Of a stretch of DNA of 64,000 nucleotides, positions 36,220 to 44,739 are shown piece after piece. Under the pieces are notes generated by a model. The model was not told where the DNA came from. It made no database searches and was given only the letters and a program-made list of their open reading frames with translations. Numbering within the stretch: position 1 is the stretch's first letter; each line of letters begins with the position of its first letter. The translations under genes were made by a program, and so were the position numbers. Origin of the DNA: Chlorogloeopsis fritschii (GTDB lineage: Bacteria; Cyanobacteriota; Cyanobacteriia; Cyanobacteriales; Nostocaceae). The DNA is taken from NCBI RefSeq assembly GCF_043099315.1, contig NZ_CP170746.1. The stretch is one strand, 5' to 3'.

Positions 36220-37074
36220 TTACATCTGGTATGAATTGCATAGATTGCGAAGTTTTTGCTTGATGCGATCGCGCACTGAATCGGGTGACACCACTACGCA
36301 ATCTGGCGCATACTGCATAACTTCGCGGATAAACCAAAAGGTACTCGAAACGCCTCTAATAACTCGCCGCACACGTTGTTTTTCTGGTATCCATTCACTT
36401 GTCTTGTCTTCTGGTTTGGCTTGGTAAGCAAAAGCTAAGTTGCCTAATAGGTGCATTTCTACATCCATTTCATCCAATCGCGATCGCCACTTACCAGAAA
36501 TAGGCATGATAGCCGCATCCTGTATGCGATCTAAACGCAAATTCCAGTTATGATGGAGTTCTTCCACGTCGAAATTTCCTTCTGTCTCTTCACACCAGCA
36601 ATCAAGATATTGACGCTTTTCGTGCGGTGATACTTTGGCATAGCGAACCGTAAAATTCCATATACGCCCGGTAGCATCTTGATAGGAAAGCTGAAAAGGT
36701 TGCTCTCGTTTGATATAACGATCAATATCCAAACGCCAAGCTGGGGGTGAGTTCTCCAAAAAACGTTCTATTTCACCTCGCAGTGGTAATGATAATTCGC
36801 TGCGTTCTAAGAGCAAGTTTGCAATAATTTGAGCTTGTTCAATTTGTCCGATGTCTGTCAAAGCAGAGATACATCGATGTAATGCTCTTATCCTTGCTTC
36901 TGACCAATTATTATTATGACCGAGTATGAACTGACGACGAGCGATCGCTTCTACAAGCTTAGAGATATTCGGGCGATCGCCCCACATCATACCGAATTCA
37001 AGAGCGATCGCTTCTAGTTCGGCTTTGTCGCGTTCTGATATCGAGAGTGTAATTGATTGACCTTTTCGACTCAT
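36220..37074 (-). CDS. WYL-domain transcriptional regulator of the CRISPR-Cas locus
   Basis: 284 residues from the ATG at 37074; a longer frame to 37146 adds a leader overlapping likely promoter DNA. The N-terminus MSRKGQSITLSISERDKAEL is a ribbon-helix-helix-type DNA-binding start. The middle and C-terminal parts (about 115-270) form a WYL-type sensor: PFQLSYQDATGRIWNFTVRY, EKRQYLDCWCEE, and a final RVIRGVSSTFWFIREVM. It matches the cyanobacterial type I-D CRISPR-associated WYL regulator, the group of Synechocystis Sll7009, a known negative regulator of its cas operon. It is divergent from cas3', and two 17-bp palindromes lie between the two genes. Confidence 0.85.
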   Translation of the reverse strand: MSRKGQSITLSISERDKAELEAIALEFGMMWGDRPNISKLVEAIARRQFILGHNNNWSEARIRALHRCISALTDIGQIEQAQIIANLLLERSELSLPLRGEIERFLENSPPAWRLDIDRYIKREQPFQLSYQDATGRIWNFTVRYAKVSPHEKRQYLDCWCEETEGNFDVEELHHNWNLRLDRIQDAAIMPISGKWRSRLDEMDVEMHLLGNLAFAYQAKPEDKTSEWIPEKQRVRRVIRGVSSTFWFIREVMQYAPDCVVVSPDSVRDRIKQKLRNLCNSYQM

Positions 37075-37080
37075 TTTTAC

Positions 37081-37161
37081 ACGGACACTTTTATATTGAT
37101 ATATCTTGTCAACCCCTATTTTGCGTGCCAATATAGTTTTTAACAACTAATTACGGACACT
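37081..37161. promoter_or_regulatory. Direct repeats ACGGACACT in the regulator promoter
   Basis: ACGGACACT occurs at 37081-37089 and 37153-37161, the first only 6 bp upstream of the WYL regulator start. A repeated 9-mer in such a short spacer suggests an operator for autoregulation, but it could be coincidence. Confidence 0.4.
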
Positions 37162-37235
37162 ATTTCAGCAAAGCAAACAAATCGCATCATTAATGCGAGA
37201 AATTAACGAAAGATTTTTACATTCATATAAAAAAC

Positions 37236-37252
37236 TGTAACCATTGGTTGCA
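37236..37252. promoter_or_regulatory. Candidate operator 1 of the cas promoter
   Basis: TGTAACCA-T-TGGTTGCA, 8-bp arms with one mismatch, embedded in the flank AAAAACTG...CAGAAATT that is repeated around operator 2. Found 97 bp before cas3'. No similar pair was noticed elsewhere in the window. Confidence 0.55.
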
Positions 37253-37290
37253 GAAATTAGACTAGTCGTATTTAGCACATAAATAAAAAC

Positions 37291-37307
37291 TGCCACCAAT
37301 GGTGGCA
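37291..37307. promoter_or_regulatory. Candidate operator 2 of the cas promoter
   Basis: TGCCACCA-A-TGGTGGCA has perfect 8-bp arms and lies 41 bp before cas3', centre-to-centre 55 bp from operator 1. The surrounding AAAAACTG and CAGAAATT are identical in both copies. Position and symmetry suit a dimeric repressor such as the divergent WYL protein. Confidence 0.6.
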
Positions 37308-37348
37308 GAAATTCTTTTAACTCTCCATCCAGGAGCATCGTTGAGTAT

Positions 37349-39487
37349 ATGTCCGAAAATTACAGCATATATCTGAAACCCGTCTATTCAGAAACTGTAG
37401 CTACCCCTAAAGGAGTGAAATTACCGAATAATTGGTCGCTTTCTTGGCATCAAAGAGAAACTTTAGAGGCGTTTCGCGATCCAAGTATTGATGTAGTGTT
37501 CAACACCGCCATGACTGGCGATGGTAAAAGTTTGGCTGCATTTCTTGGGGCAATGACAGATGGTGTATCCACGATGGCAACTTACCCAACTAACGAGTTA
37601 GCCAGAGATCAGGAAAAGCAAGTACAAAAATATAAGGACGAATTCCAACCAGACAAAAACCCACAGATTTATCGGCTGAATGCAGCTATTCTGGAAGATT
37701 TTATCGAAACTAACCAACTGCCAAGTAAACAATCTGGATTAACTAATCTTTCTAACCAAGCAGAAATTTTGTTGACTAATCCCGATATTTTCTACTATAT
37801 CCACGATTTTCGCTATCTGAGGCGGTTTAAAAAAGACGGTAAAACAAAAGGAGAAAATGCTAATAAACTATTCAGTAAAATAGATGATAATTACAATTTA
37901 TTTATATTTGATGAATTTCATGTATTTTCTTCTGCTCAAGTTGCTAGTATCTTCAATGCAATCTTATTAATTAAGAATACTGTTCCAGGTAAAAAATTTC
38001 TGTTTTTATCTGCAACGCCAGATGAGTTATTAATAAAATTTTTTGAAAAATCTGGTATTAGATATAAAGAAATTAATCCTGCCAAAGAACAGAAATACTG
38101 TTTTTCAGAAAGTGGTAATCAATGGCGGCAAATTAGTCAGCCGATCGCGTTATTTTTTCCGCAATCACTAGAACCTAATCTTGCATCTAGTTATGATTGG
38201 CTAATAAAAAATTCTGAATCAGTAATTTTAAAGTTTTTTCAAGACTATCCAGGTAGTAAAGGTGCAATTATTCTCAATTCAATAGCTGCGGTTAAGAAAC
38301 TAGCCCAGCATTTTAAGGAGATTTTTGAGCCTTTAGGATTAAAGGTTCGAGAAAATACAGGTTTAACAGGTGAGACTGAAAAAGCTGCATCAGTGGTAGA
38401 AGCAGACTTACTTTTAGGAACATCCACTATTGATGTTGGCGTAGATTTTAGAATAAATTTTTTGGTATTTGAAGGTACAGACTCAGGTAATTTTATTCAA
38501 CGCTTTGGTAGGATAGGTAGACATAAAGATTTTCACCCTCATCCTTATCATGCTTATGCTTTAATTCCTAAGTTTATTGTGCAAAGATTATTTGAAATTG
38601 ATTCGCACCCTTTGCAAGACGGTGAAATTTATGACCGAGTAACCTTTACACAAGCCATTCGTTCTCCTGCAATTTACCCATTTGTAAATCAATTTAACCA
38701 ATATCCAAAACGCTGGGGTGCTATTCAATCAGCTTGTGTTCATCAGGAATTAAGACGGCTGAATCATCAATATCCCGATGCTGAAAAAAACTTCAAAGAG
38801 GCTATTGAAGCAGCACTTGATGTCAACATTTGGCACAAGTATCATCAAATAAATCAATGTTTAGAAGAAAAGAAAAAAAAAGTTATTGATGAAGCACGGA
38901 GTTTTCGGGGAAGCAGCCAGTTAGATTGTGCAATTTACGATGAGACAAATCTAGAAGAACCAGACAATGAACGTTTTAAAACTTATAACTTACCGGGTAT
39001 TCTCAGCAACTTTAAGTTTGAATGGATGGATAGAAAGGAATTTATACAGCAAGCTGAGAAATCTAAAGTTACAACCACTCGCTTTCAGGAAGCTTTATGT
39101 TGTTTGAAATTGATCGGCTACCGGGAAGTAAGAGAAGACTGGCGATTTTACTACCCCGAAGATATCAGCGACATTGCTAAATCTGGTAAAGTCCAGGTTC
39201 TAAAAGGTTTAGAAATTCGCCAACCCCACGGTAGCGGGATTAATAGAATCAACGATGCTGTGTCAGGTAGGGGTTTAGTCTGCTTTATTTCAGATTGCGA
39301 TCGCGCTTACCTAAGAGCCAAGTTAGGTTTACCTATCCACTTTCAAGCATACTCTCTAGTAGATAAACATAGCAGCGATGAGAAAAAGTCACCACCGTAC
39401 ACCATAGCCTTTAGTAAATCTGCACTGATGTTGGAAACCTTACTTTGGTTTCGCAAGCCGAAAAAAGATGAAGGCTGGATTTGTTAG
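37349..39487 (+). CDS. cas3: Type I-D CRISPR-associated helicase Cas3'
   Basis: 712 residues. Superfamily-2 helicase motifs are in order: P-loop MTGDGKS (55-61), motif Ia TYPTNELA, DEFH box FIFDEFHVF (about 187-190), SATP (about 220-223), motif V STIDVGVDF and motif VI QRFGRIGRH (about 384-391). There is no HD nuclease domain, as expected in type I-D where the HD domain is on Cas10d. It unwinds the invader DNA recruited by Cascade. First gene of the operon; its promoter region holds two palindromes. It ends at TAG 39485-39487, but the same frame stays open for another 333 nt after this single stop. Confidence 0.94.
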   Translation: MSENYSIYLKPVYSETVATPKGVKLPNNWSLSWHQRETLEAFRDPSIDVVFNTAMTGDGKSLAAFLGAMTDGVSTMATYPTNELARDQEKQVQKYKDEFQPDKNPQIYRLNAAILEDFIETNQLPSKQSGLTNLSNQAEILLTNPDIFYYIHDFRYLRRFKKDGKTKGENANKLFSKIDDNYNLFIFDEFHVFSSAQVASIFNAILLIKNTVPGKKFLFLSATPDELLIKFFEKSGIRYKEINPAKEQKYCFSESGNQWRQISQPIALFFPQSLEPNLASSYDWLIKNSESVILKFFQDYPGSKGAIILNSIAAVKKLAQHFKEIFEPLGLKVRENTGLTGETEKAASVVEADLLLGTSTIDVGVDFRINFLVFEGTDSGNFIQRFGRIGRHKDFHPHPYHAYALIPKFIVQRLFEIDSHPLQDGEIYDRVTFTQAIRSPAIYPFVNQFNQYPKRWGAIQSACVHQELRRLNHQYPDAEKNFKEAIEAALDVNIWHKYHQINQCLEEKKKKVIDEARSFRGSSQLDCAIYDETNLEEPDNERFKTYNLPGILSNFKFEWMDRKEFIQQAEKSKVTTTRFQEALCCLKLIGYREVREDWRFYYPEDISDIAKSGKVQVLKGLEIRQPHGSGINRINDAVSGRGLVCFISDCDRAYLRAKLGLPIHFQAYSLVDKHSSDEKKSPPYTIAFSKSALMLETLLWFRKPKKDEGWIC

Positions 39488-39493
39488 AAAGTT

Positions 39494-39820
39494 GTGGAGA
39501 AAGGGTTTTGCCCGAAATCAGAAGGTATCACCAGGAAGGAAATATCTGTACGAGTCAAACTAAAGCGGGGAGTGGCAAAAAAATTACATCGTGACTATAT
39601 TGATGGTTTAGAAATCTCCCCTACAGGAACTATTATCCACAACGGCGAAGATTTTGATAAACCAAGTCCCCTAGCAGCAAAGTTTAATGGTGGTGCAGCT
39701 AATGGTTGGAAGTACATTGAAGTAAAGAAAGACAACCAATGGATTCGTTTAGAAGAATTACGACAGATTTGGAGAAGCAGCAATGACCAAAACCGATTTA
39801 CTTACCCGAATTTCCATTGA
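39494..39820 (+). CDS. RAMA/DUF4357-like domain ORF in frame with cas3'
   Basis: 108 residues from GTG 39494, only 6 nt after the cas3' stop and in the same frame, so a sense codon at 39485 would fuse it to Cas3'. The core is SVRVKLKRGVAKKLHRDYID, ISPTGTIIHNGEDF, KPSPLAAKFNGGAANGWKY and WIRLEELRQIW. The pattern G-x-I-x-x-x-G-x-x-F-x-x-P-S-x-A-A...NGW...L-x-x-L-R is that of RAMA/DUF4357-type domains, predicted readers of modified DNA in restriction contexts. No Shine-Dalgarno is evident, which leaves readthrough or reinitiation as options. It overlaps the antitoxin gene by 38 nt. Family call is tentative. Confidence 0.5.
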   Translation: MEKGFCPKSEGITRKEISVRVKLKRGVAKKLHRDYIDGLEISPTGTIIHNGEDFDKPSPLAAKFNGGAANGWKYIEVKKDNQWIRLEELRQIWRSSNDQNRFTYPNFH

Positions 39821-40042
39821 CCCAAATATTTGTTTCGGTAAACCCTGTATCAAAGGTCATCGTATATCGGTTGCTTTAATTCTGAACCTATTGCAGGTGG
39901 AGAAACAATTGAGACAATTTTGGAAGAATATCCAGGCTTGGAACGAGAAGATATTCTCGCTTGTATTGCATATGGTGCAGAAATGGCAAGAGATAACTAT
40001 GTAGAAATCCCTATTGGAGTGCAAAAGGAAACAAAAAAGTGA
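39783..40042 (+). pseudogene. DUF433-family antitoxin, frameshifted
   Basis: Starts MTKTDLLTRISIDPNICFGK, PCIKGHRISVALILNLL, the DUF433 antitoxin opening. At CTATTGCAGG (near 39893) the frame is lost and a stop follows at 40004. Reading one base back continues perfectly as AGGETIETILEEYPGLERED, ILACIAYGAEMARDNYVEIP, IGVQKETKK and stops at TGA 40040-40042, overlapping the toxin GTG. So a single base (G of an expected TTGGCAGG) is missing. Either the gene is freshly broken, the base is a sequencing error, or a -1 ribosomal shift makes the full antitoxin. Confidence 0.85.
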
Positions 40043-40425
40043 ATATTAAACTTGATGAGAATATGGGTAGTTTGCGAGTAGCTACCTTATTGAGACTTGC
40101 AGGACATGATGTTGCAACAGTAAGAGAACAAGGTTTAGTTTCTACCTCTGATGAGGAATTAATTGATATCTGTCGGAGTGAAGCTAGATGTCTAGTAACT
40201 ACAGATAGAGGGTTTGGAAATCGTCTTAAATATCAACCTTCTAAATATAGAGGAATTATAGTGGTTCGTTTACCACCCAGCCCTGTTTTTGAAGATTATC
40301 GTGCAGTTACAGAAACTCTAATTGCTGGACTTGAAGCAGCAGATGTAACTGGAAAACTATGGATTGTTAGACAAGGCAATATTCAAGAATACCAAGATAT
40401 TGAAGTGAAGGACGAAGACAAATGA
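40039..40425 (+). CDS. DUF5615 PIN-like toxin
   Basis: 128 residues from GTG 40039, which overlaps the TGA of the antitoxin C-terminal frame (GTGA). MNIKLDENMGSLRVATLLRL, HDVATVREQGLVSTSDEEL and LVTTDRGFGNRL give the Mut7-C/PIN-like DUF5615 pattern with its acidic residues (D6, E7, D in SDEEL, D in TTDRGF). Known pairing: DUF433 antitoxin plus DUF5615 toxin. The gene ends in an ATGA overlap (40422-40425) with cas10d, so toxin and effector are translationally linked. A toxin with a damaged antitoxin inside an apparently intact cas operon is unusual. Confidence 0.82.
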   Translation: MNIKLDENMGSLRVATLLRLAGHDVATVREQGLVSTSDEELIDICRSEARCLVTTDRGFGNRLKYQPSKYRGIIVVRLPPSPVFEDYRAVTETLIAGLEAADVTGKLWIVRQGNIQEYQDIEVKDEDK

Positions 40426-43400
40426 ATGATGAAAATAACTTTGACAAATATCCAGAAATTCCAGACCTAGATAACTATGATGATGAAGAAAATAAAGATA
40501 CTCCTGTTCAGAAAGAACTTTTAACTATTAGCCTCTTCAAAAAAGCAATTAAAGAAGTACAAGAAAATAAGGAAGATTCCATACTTCTTAGTTTTGCTGA
40601 TAATATATTACCTCAACTAATTCATAAATTAGTAGGAGCAACGGCTAAGGGTGGTCAATTTACAGAAGACCGTAGAGCCGAAGGTAAAAATGTTGAACGT
40701 AGTAAGCATGACCAATCCTTATTATCTCACCTGCTTAATGGATTATTTCCTACATACCGAATTATTAAGAAATTAAAGTCAGCAGAATTAGAAACTAATC
40801 CTGTCAAGCGTCAATGTGGAGAAAAAGAAACTCGTTTATTTGTAGCTGCGTATATTCTACATGACTTTGAAAAATTTCCTGACTATCCGATTTGGCTAGA
40901 AGATAATGACACGAATGGTGTGTTTACAAATCGTGATTGGCGTAAAAATCCTGCAAAAAAATCAGATGCGCCCAATTTAAGACGCGGCTATGTTAAACAA
41001 AAAATTCAAGATTTTAGTTTAGATAGTTTTTTGGGTGAGGATTGGGAAAATTATATAGATGATATTGTTTGGTTGAGTAGCAATGCTGGTGATGGAAGTG
41101 ATGCTGATCGAGGTTTAGAAATTCGTGGTTTACAACCGCGTTTAGATGGTCGAGTGCGGAATATTCTGCACAGATTATTGAAAATGTCTGATTTATTTGC
41201 TTCATTAATAAAACATCCTCGTGATGTAGAAAGTGATGGCAGAAATGAGAAACTACCTGAGTTATTAAACGATTTAAGCAATGGGCAATTAAAGTTTACC
41301 TACCATGCTTTATCAGATAATCGTGGCGTTCTTACAAATATTATTAATAATGCTTTGATGGATGTACATCCTCAGCAATACTACACACAGTTATTATATT
41401 TGCCGGATGGTGTAGTATACCTTGCCAGTAGCGATGCGCCTGCAATTAATACTGGTGATATTGCCAACCAGGTTGTAGAGAAAATTTATCAGTTATGTAA
41501 GGGACAAATCGAATCAAGGCTTATAGGTGTTAATAGAGATGATATGAAAAGGAGAATTAAATTAGCTCCCTATATCAGCTTATTATTTACGCCACAAGAA
41601 ATAGTTGCAAGAATAGCACCAAAAGCTGTTTTTAAATGGAGTCAAAAACTTGATAATCTTGGGGAGACTCTAGTAGACAAGCAAAATAGAAGCCAAGCTC
41701 CTAAATCGGTGAATTTTGAGAACTTAGTATTTGATGGCAAAGTTGATAGGCTAGGAAAACTTCTAGCATTAATATCATCTATTGCAATTGATAAAGATGG
41801 GAATTTAGCCTCAGAAGTTCTCGAACATCTTGGTTTAAGTCATTTAATTGAAGATTTTGGAGCATTTTCTGATTCTGGTGGCACTATATATCGCTATTTT
41901 TACATAGCTAGTCGTTTTTATGAAACAAAACTTGGCATTTCTCCTGATGAAGAACGTTATTTAATAGAAGAATTAGCTCAATCTTTATCAGAAAAACTAA
42001 ATTTGAGACTTCAACCAGATACAAATGACAATTGGCGTGATTTACGCACTTACGTAAATCAAGTTATTTCCTTACCAATAGGTGCAATTGTTAAACCAAA
42101 ACCAGAGCAATTTTTAATGGAAATCAATAGATATAATGCTGCTAAAAATACTGGTAGAGGTAGGGAGAATGTTTGTTCTATTTCCAGCTCTTCTTATACT
42201 GTAACTGAACAAAAAGAAACAGCAACTTTATTTGCTCCTCAGGTTTACAGTAACCGTCAAATCTTGTTCAATACTCAAGCAGCAAAACGACAGATATGCT
42301 CAATTTGGTCAATAGAAATTATGTTGCGACAAATTATGATGAGTAAGACAGATGAGACTGGTGGAGATTTTGAGAACCGAAAATTTAGATACCTCTATCT
42401 ATATCCTGCTTATTTCTTCACTCCTGAAACTAACAAGTTTATACATAAGGCTTACAATTATATCTCTCAATCTCGATTTGATTCAGAACTACGCAAACAC
42501 TTTATTTCTAAAGAGCAAGTTGCAAACTTAGAAATCGAAAACTATCAAAGAGTCGATGATTTATTAATTAAACAGGATATTTCATCTCAAAACGATCGTA
42601 CTTTTAAAATGAATTATCCAGAAGATGGAACTCTGACATTCTTCTTTATTGGTATACCACCAGAAGTCAGATATGACAATGGTAAAGCTAAAGTTGTAGA
42701 AATAGAATCGTGGGTAATGCCAGCTTGGTTAGCATTAGCATTACCGCTTGTTATGGATGTGAAAGTTGTAGCGTCAGAATCACCCATACCACCTTTTATT
42801 AGTGGCGCTGATTTTGAAGAAACAACTGTAATTGATGGTGAACATCAAGCAATTCGTTCTCTTATTAAACAAGATAATTATCGCTTAGATAGTATCTTAC
42901 CTCGGCAATCAAGAGCGTTTTCACCTTTAAATGCTCTCACTGCTGCTTACTCCATCCACTTAGAAGCAAACCGCAAAAAAGATGGCGATCCAGATTGGGG
43001 AAAATTAGCAGATTTAGCACGGGATTTAGAAACCAGTCCTCTTTATGTATTTCATTACCTCAATAAATGGCTGCGAAAACAAGACAAAATCGATTCTGTG
43101 TCTATTGCAAAAGTTCGCCTATACTTAGATTTTTACTACTATTTTGAACCAGAAGGAGAAAACGTGAATCAACTGCGTAAGTTAACAGAACTCTACCGTC
43201 GTTTTTATCGAGCAAAAAGACAATATGCAAAAGCAAATGCAATTCTCAAACCAATTGATGAAGCTGCTGATGTCATTTTGAAAATTGATAAAGCTGTAGC
43301 TAGTGATGCTGATGCTTTAACAGATGTAGTGGCGGCTCGTTTAGCAAAGCTGATGAATAATGTACGGCGTAGAGCTGCTGAAGGAAAACCCACACTAACT

Positions 43401-43661
43401 TTAGTAGATGGTAAGTGGAAACCTGCTTTAACTTCAGAAGAAGAACGTCAAGCAGTCTATGAATTTTCTAGATATTTTGTCAAGGAAATTTTTGAGGGAA
43501 GTTTCAAAGGCGATTGCGCACGTTTAGCAGGTACTCAACTCAACCTAATTCGAGATACCTGTGAGTATCTTTATCGCCTTGCAGATGATGAAGAACGTAA
43601 AGCACGTCCACAAGATGAGCCTGATGAAATTCCTGAATTAGAGATTGAAGTAACAGTCTAA
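40422..43661 (+). CDS. cas10d: Type I-D large subunit Cas10d (Csc3)
   Basis: 1079 residues. An N-terminal HD nuclease has SKHDQSLLSHLLNG (H96, D97 region) and the pair H147-D148 in AAYILHDFEKFPDYP. These are the DNA-cutting residues that in type I-D replace the Cas3 HD domain. The remaining two thirds is the Cas10-like body with a degenerate palm and a helical C-terminus (about 880-1060). It assembles with Csc2, Csc1 and crRNA. The start ATG lies in the ATGA overlap with the toxin gene, and a GGAC/GAAG region precedes it. No frameshift seen. Confidence 0.94.
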   Translation: MNDENNFDKYPEIPDLDNYDDEENKDTPVQKELLTISLFKKAIKEVQENKEDSILLSFADNILPQLIHKLVGATAKGGQFTEDRRAEGKNVERSKHDQSLLSHLLNGLFPTYRIIKKLKSAELETNPVKRQCGEKETRLFVAAYILHDFEKFPDYPIWLEDNDTNGVFTNRDWRKNPAKKSDAPNLRRGYVKQKIQDFSLDSFLGEDWENYIDDIVWLSSNAGDGSDADRGLEIRGLQPRLDGRVRNILHRLLKMSDLFASLIKHPRDVESDGRNEKLPELLNDLSNGQLKFTYHALSDNRGVLTNIINNALMDVHPQQYYTQLLYLPDGVVYLASSDAPAINTGDIANQVVEKIYQLCKGQIESRLIGVNRDDMKRRIKLAPYISLLFTPQEIVARIAPKAVFKWSQKLDNLGETLVDKQNRSQAPKSVNFENLVFDGKVDRLGKLLALISSIAIDKDGNLASEVLEHLGLSHLIEDFGAFSDSGGTIYRYFYIASRFYETKLGISPDEERYLIEELAQSLSEKLNLRLQPDTNDNWRDLRTYVNQVISLPIGAIVKPKPEQFLMEINRYNAAKNTGRGRENVCSISSSSYTVTEQKETATLFAPQVYSNRQILFNTQAAKRQICSIWSIEIMLRQIMMSKTDETGGDFENRKFRYLYLYPAYFFTPETNKFIHKAYNYISQSRFDSELRKHFISKEQVANLEIENYQRVDDLLIKQDISSQNDRTFKMNYPEDGTLTFFFIGIPPEVRYDNGKAKVVEIESWVMPAWLALALPLVMDVKVVASESPIPPFISGADFEETTVIDGEHQAIRSLIKQDNYRLDSILPRQSRAFSPLNALTAAYSIHLEANRKKDGDPDWGKLADLARDLETSPLYVFHYLNKWLRKQDKIDSVSIAKVRLYLDFYYYFEPEGENVNQLRKLTELYRRFYRAKRQYAKANAILKPIDEAADVILKIDKAVASDADALTDVVAARLAKLMNNVRRRAAEGKPTLTLVDGKWKPALTSEEERQAVYEFSRYFVKEIFEGSFKGDCARLAGTQLNLIRDTCEYLYRLADDEERKARPQDEPDEIPELEIEVTV

Positions 43662-43705
43662 GTTATTCTCTTTTTTCAACAATCATAAATAGGAGTAATT
43701 AAATC

Positions 43706-44734
43706 ATGAAATTTCTGAACACCATCGATTCTAAGTTTTTTCACGAAGCAATCCCCGCTAAACCAATGGGCAAATATGTTCATTTCATCACTATTCGCGT
43801 GACAGAATCTTACCCTTTATTTCAGACAGATGGTGAACTCAATAAAGCAAGAGTGCGTGCTGGTATTGAACACAAAGAACCGATTAGTCGCTTGGCAATG
43901 TTTAAGCGCAAGCAGTCAACTCCAGAACGTTTGACAGGAAGAGAACTGCTACGTAATTATAAAATTGGTGAATGGGAAAATTGCGACTACAATGTAGATT
44001 TCAGCAAAACTACGCCTGATTGTATTCTTTACGGTTTTGCTATAGGTGATTCTGGTTCTGAGAAATCAAAAGTAGTTGTAGACACAGCCTACTCTATTAC
44101 ACCATTTGATGATTCTCACCTCAGCTTTACCCTCAATGCACCCTTTGAAAATGGCACAATGAGCCGCCAAGGGGAAGTAACTAGCCGTATTAATAGTCAA
44201 GACCATATTCTACCTCAAGTCTTTTTCCCCAGCATTGTGACGCTGAAAGATCCGACTGAAGCAGGATTTCTCTATGTTTTCAATAATATTCTCAGGACAC
44301 GCCATTATGGAGCGCAGACTACCCGTACTGGTAGGGTACGTAATGAGTTAATAGGAGTAATTTTTGCTGACGGTGAGATTGTCAGTAATCTACTTTGGAC
44401 ACAAAAAATATATGACGTAATGCAGGAGAAAAAACAAATTAATCCTCCCGATCCGCTTAATGAAAACGATGTTTTAGAGGCTGCTACACAAGCAATTACT
44501 ACTCTCATGTCTCAAGAGTGTATTTCCCATACTGATTTTGTTGGTGCATCCTTCACACAACTTTTGAATGAAGTGAAATCCATCACCAGTGATGAAAATC
44601 GATTACAAGCACTGTTGAATCAAGCAAATACAGAATCAACGGCTTATGCTCAGACATGGGTTCTTAAGTCAGGTAAAAAAGAAGCTAAGAAAGATGCCAA
44701 AGGTAGTAAGAAAGCTAGTGCTGCAATGGAGTAG
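43706..44734 (+). CDS. csc2: Type I-D Cascade backbone Csc2 (Cas7)
   Basis: 342 residues. KFLNTIDSKFFHEAIPAKPM followed by GKYVHFITIRVTESYPLFQT is the recognisable Csc2 opening; LNAPFENGTMSRQGEVTSRI and TRTGRVRNELIGVIFADGEI give the RNA-binding repeat of Cas7 proteins. Several copies would line the crRNA. The C-terminus is Lys/Ala-rich (KSGKKEAKKDAKGSKKASAAM). AGGAG 9 nt before the ATG gives good initiation, and the csc1 gene follows 5 nt after the stop. Confidence 0.95.
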   Translation: MKFLNTIDSKFFHEAIPAKPMGKYVHFITIRVTESYPLFQTDGELNKARVRAGIEHKEPISRLAMFKRKQSTPERLTGRELLRNYKIGEWENCDYNVDFSKTTPDCILYGFAIGDSGSEKSKVVVDTAYSITPFDDSHLSFTLNAPFENGTMSRQGEVTSRINSQDHILPQVFFPSIVTLKDPTEAGFLYVFNNILRTRHYGAQTTRTGRVRNELIGVIFADGEIVSNLLWTQKIYDVMQEKKQINPPDPLNENDVLEAATQAITTLMSQECISHTDFVGASFTQLLNEVKSITSDENRLQALLNQANTESTAYAQTWVLKSGKKEAKKDAKGSKKASAAME

Positions 44735-44739
44735 GCAAT

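Noticed and set aside
36161..36427. Plus-strand frame antisense to the WYL regulator
   Set aside because: Covers the conserved C-terminus of the regulator on the other strand; composition is that of a shadow frame.
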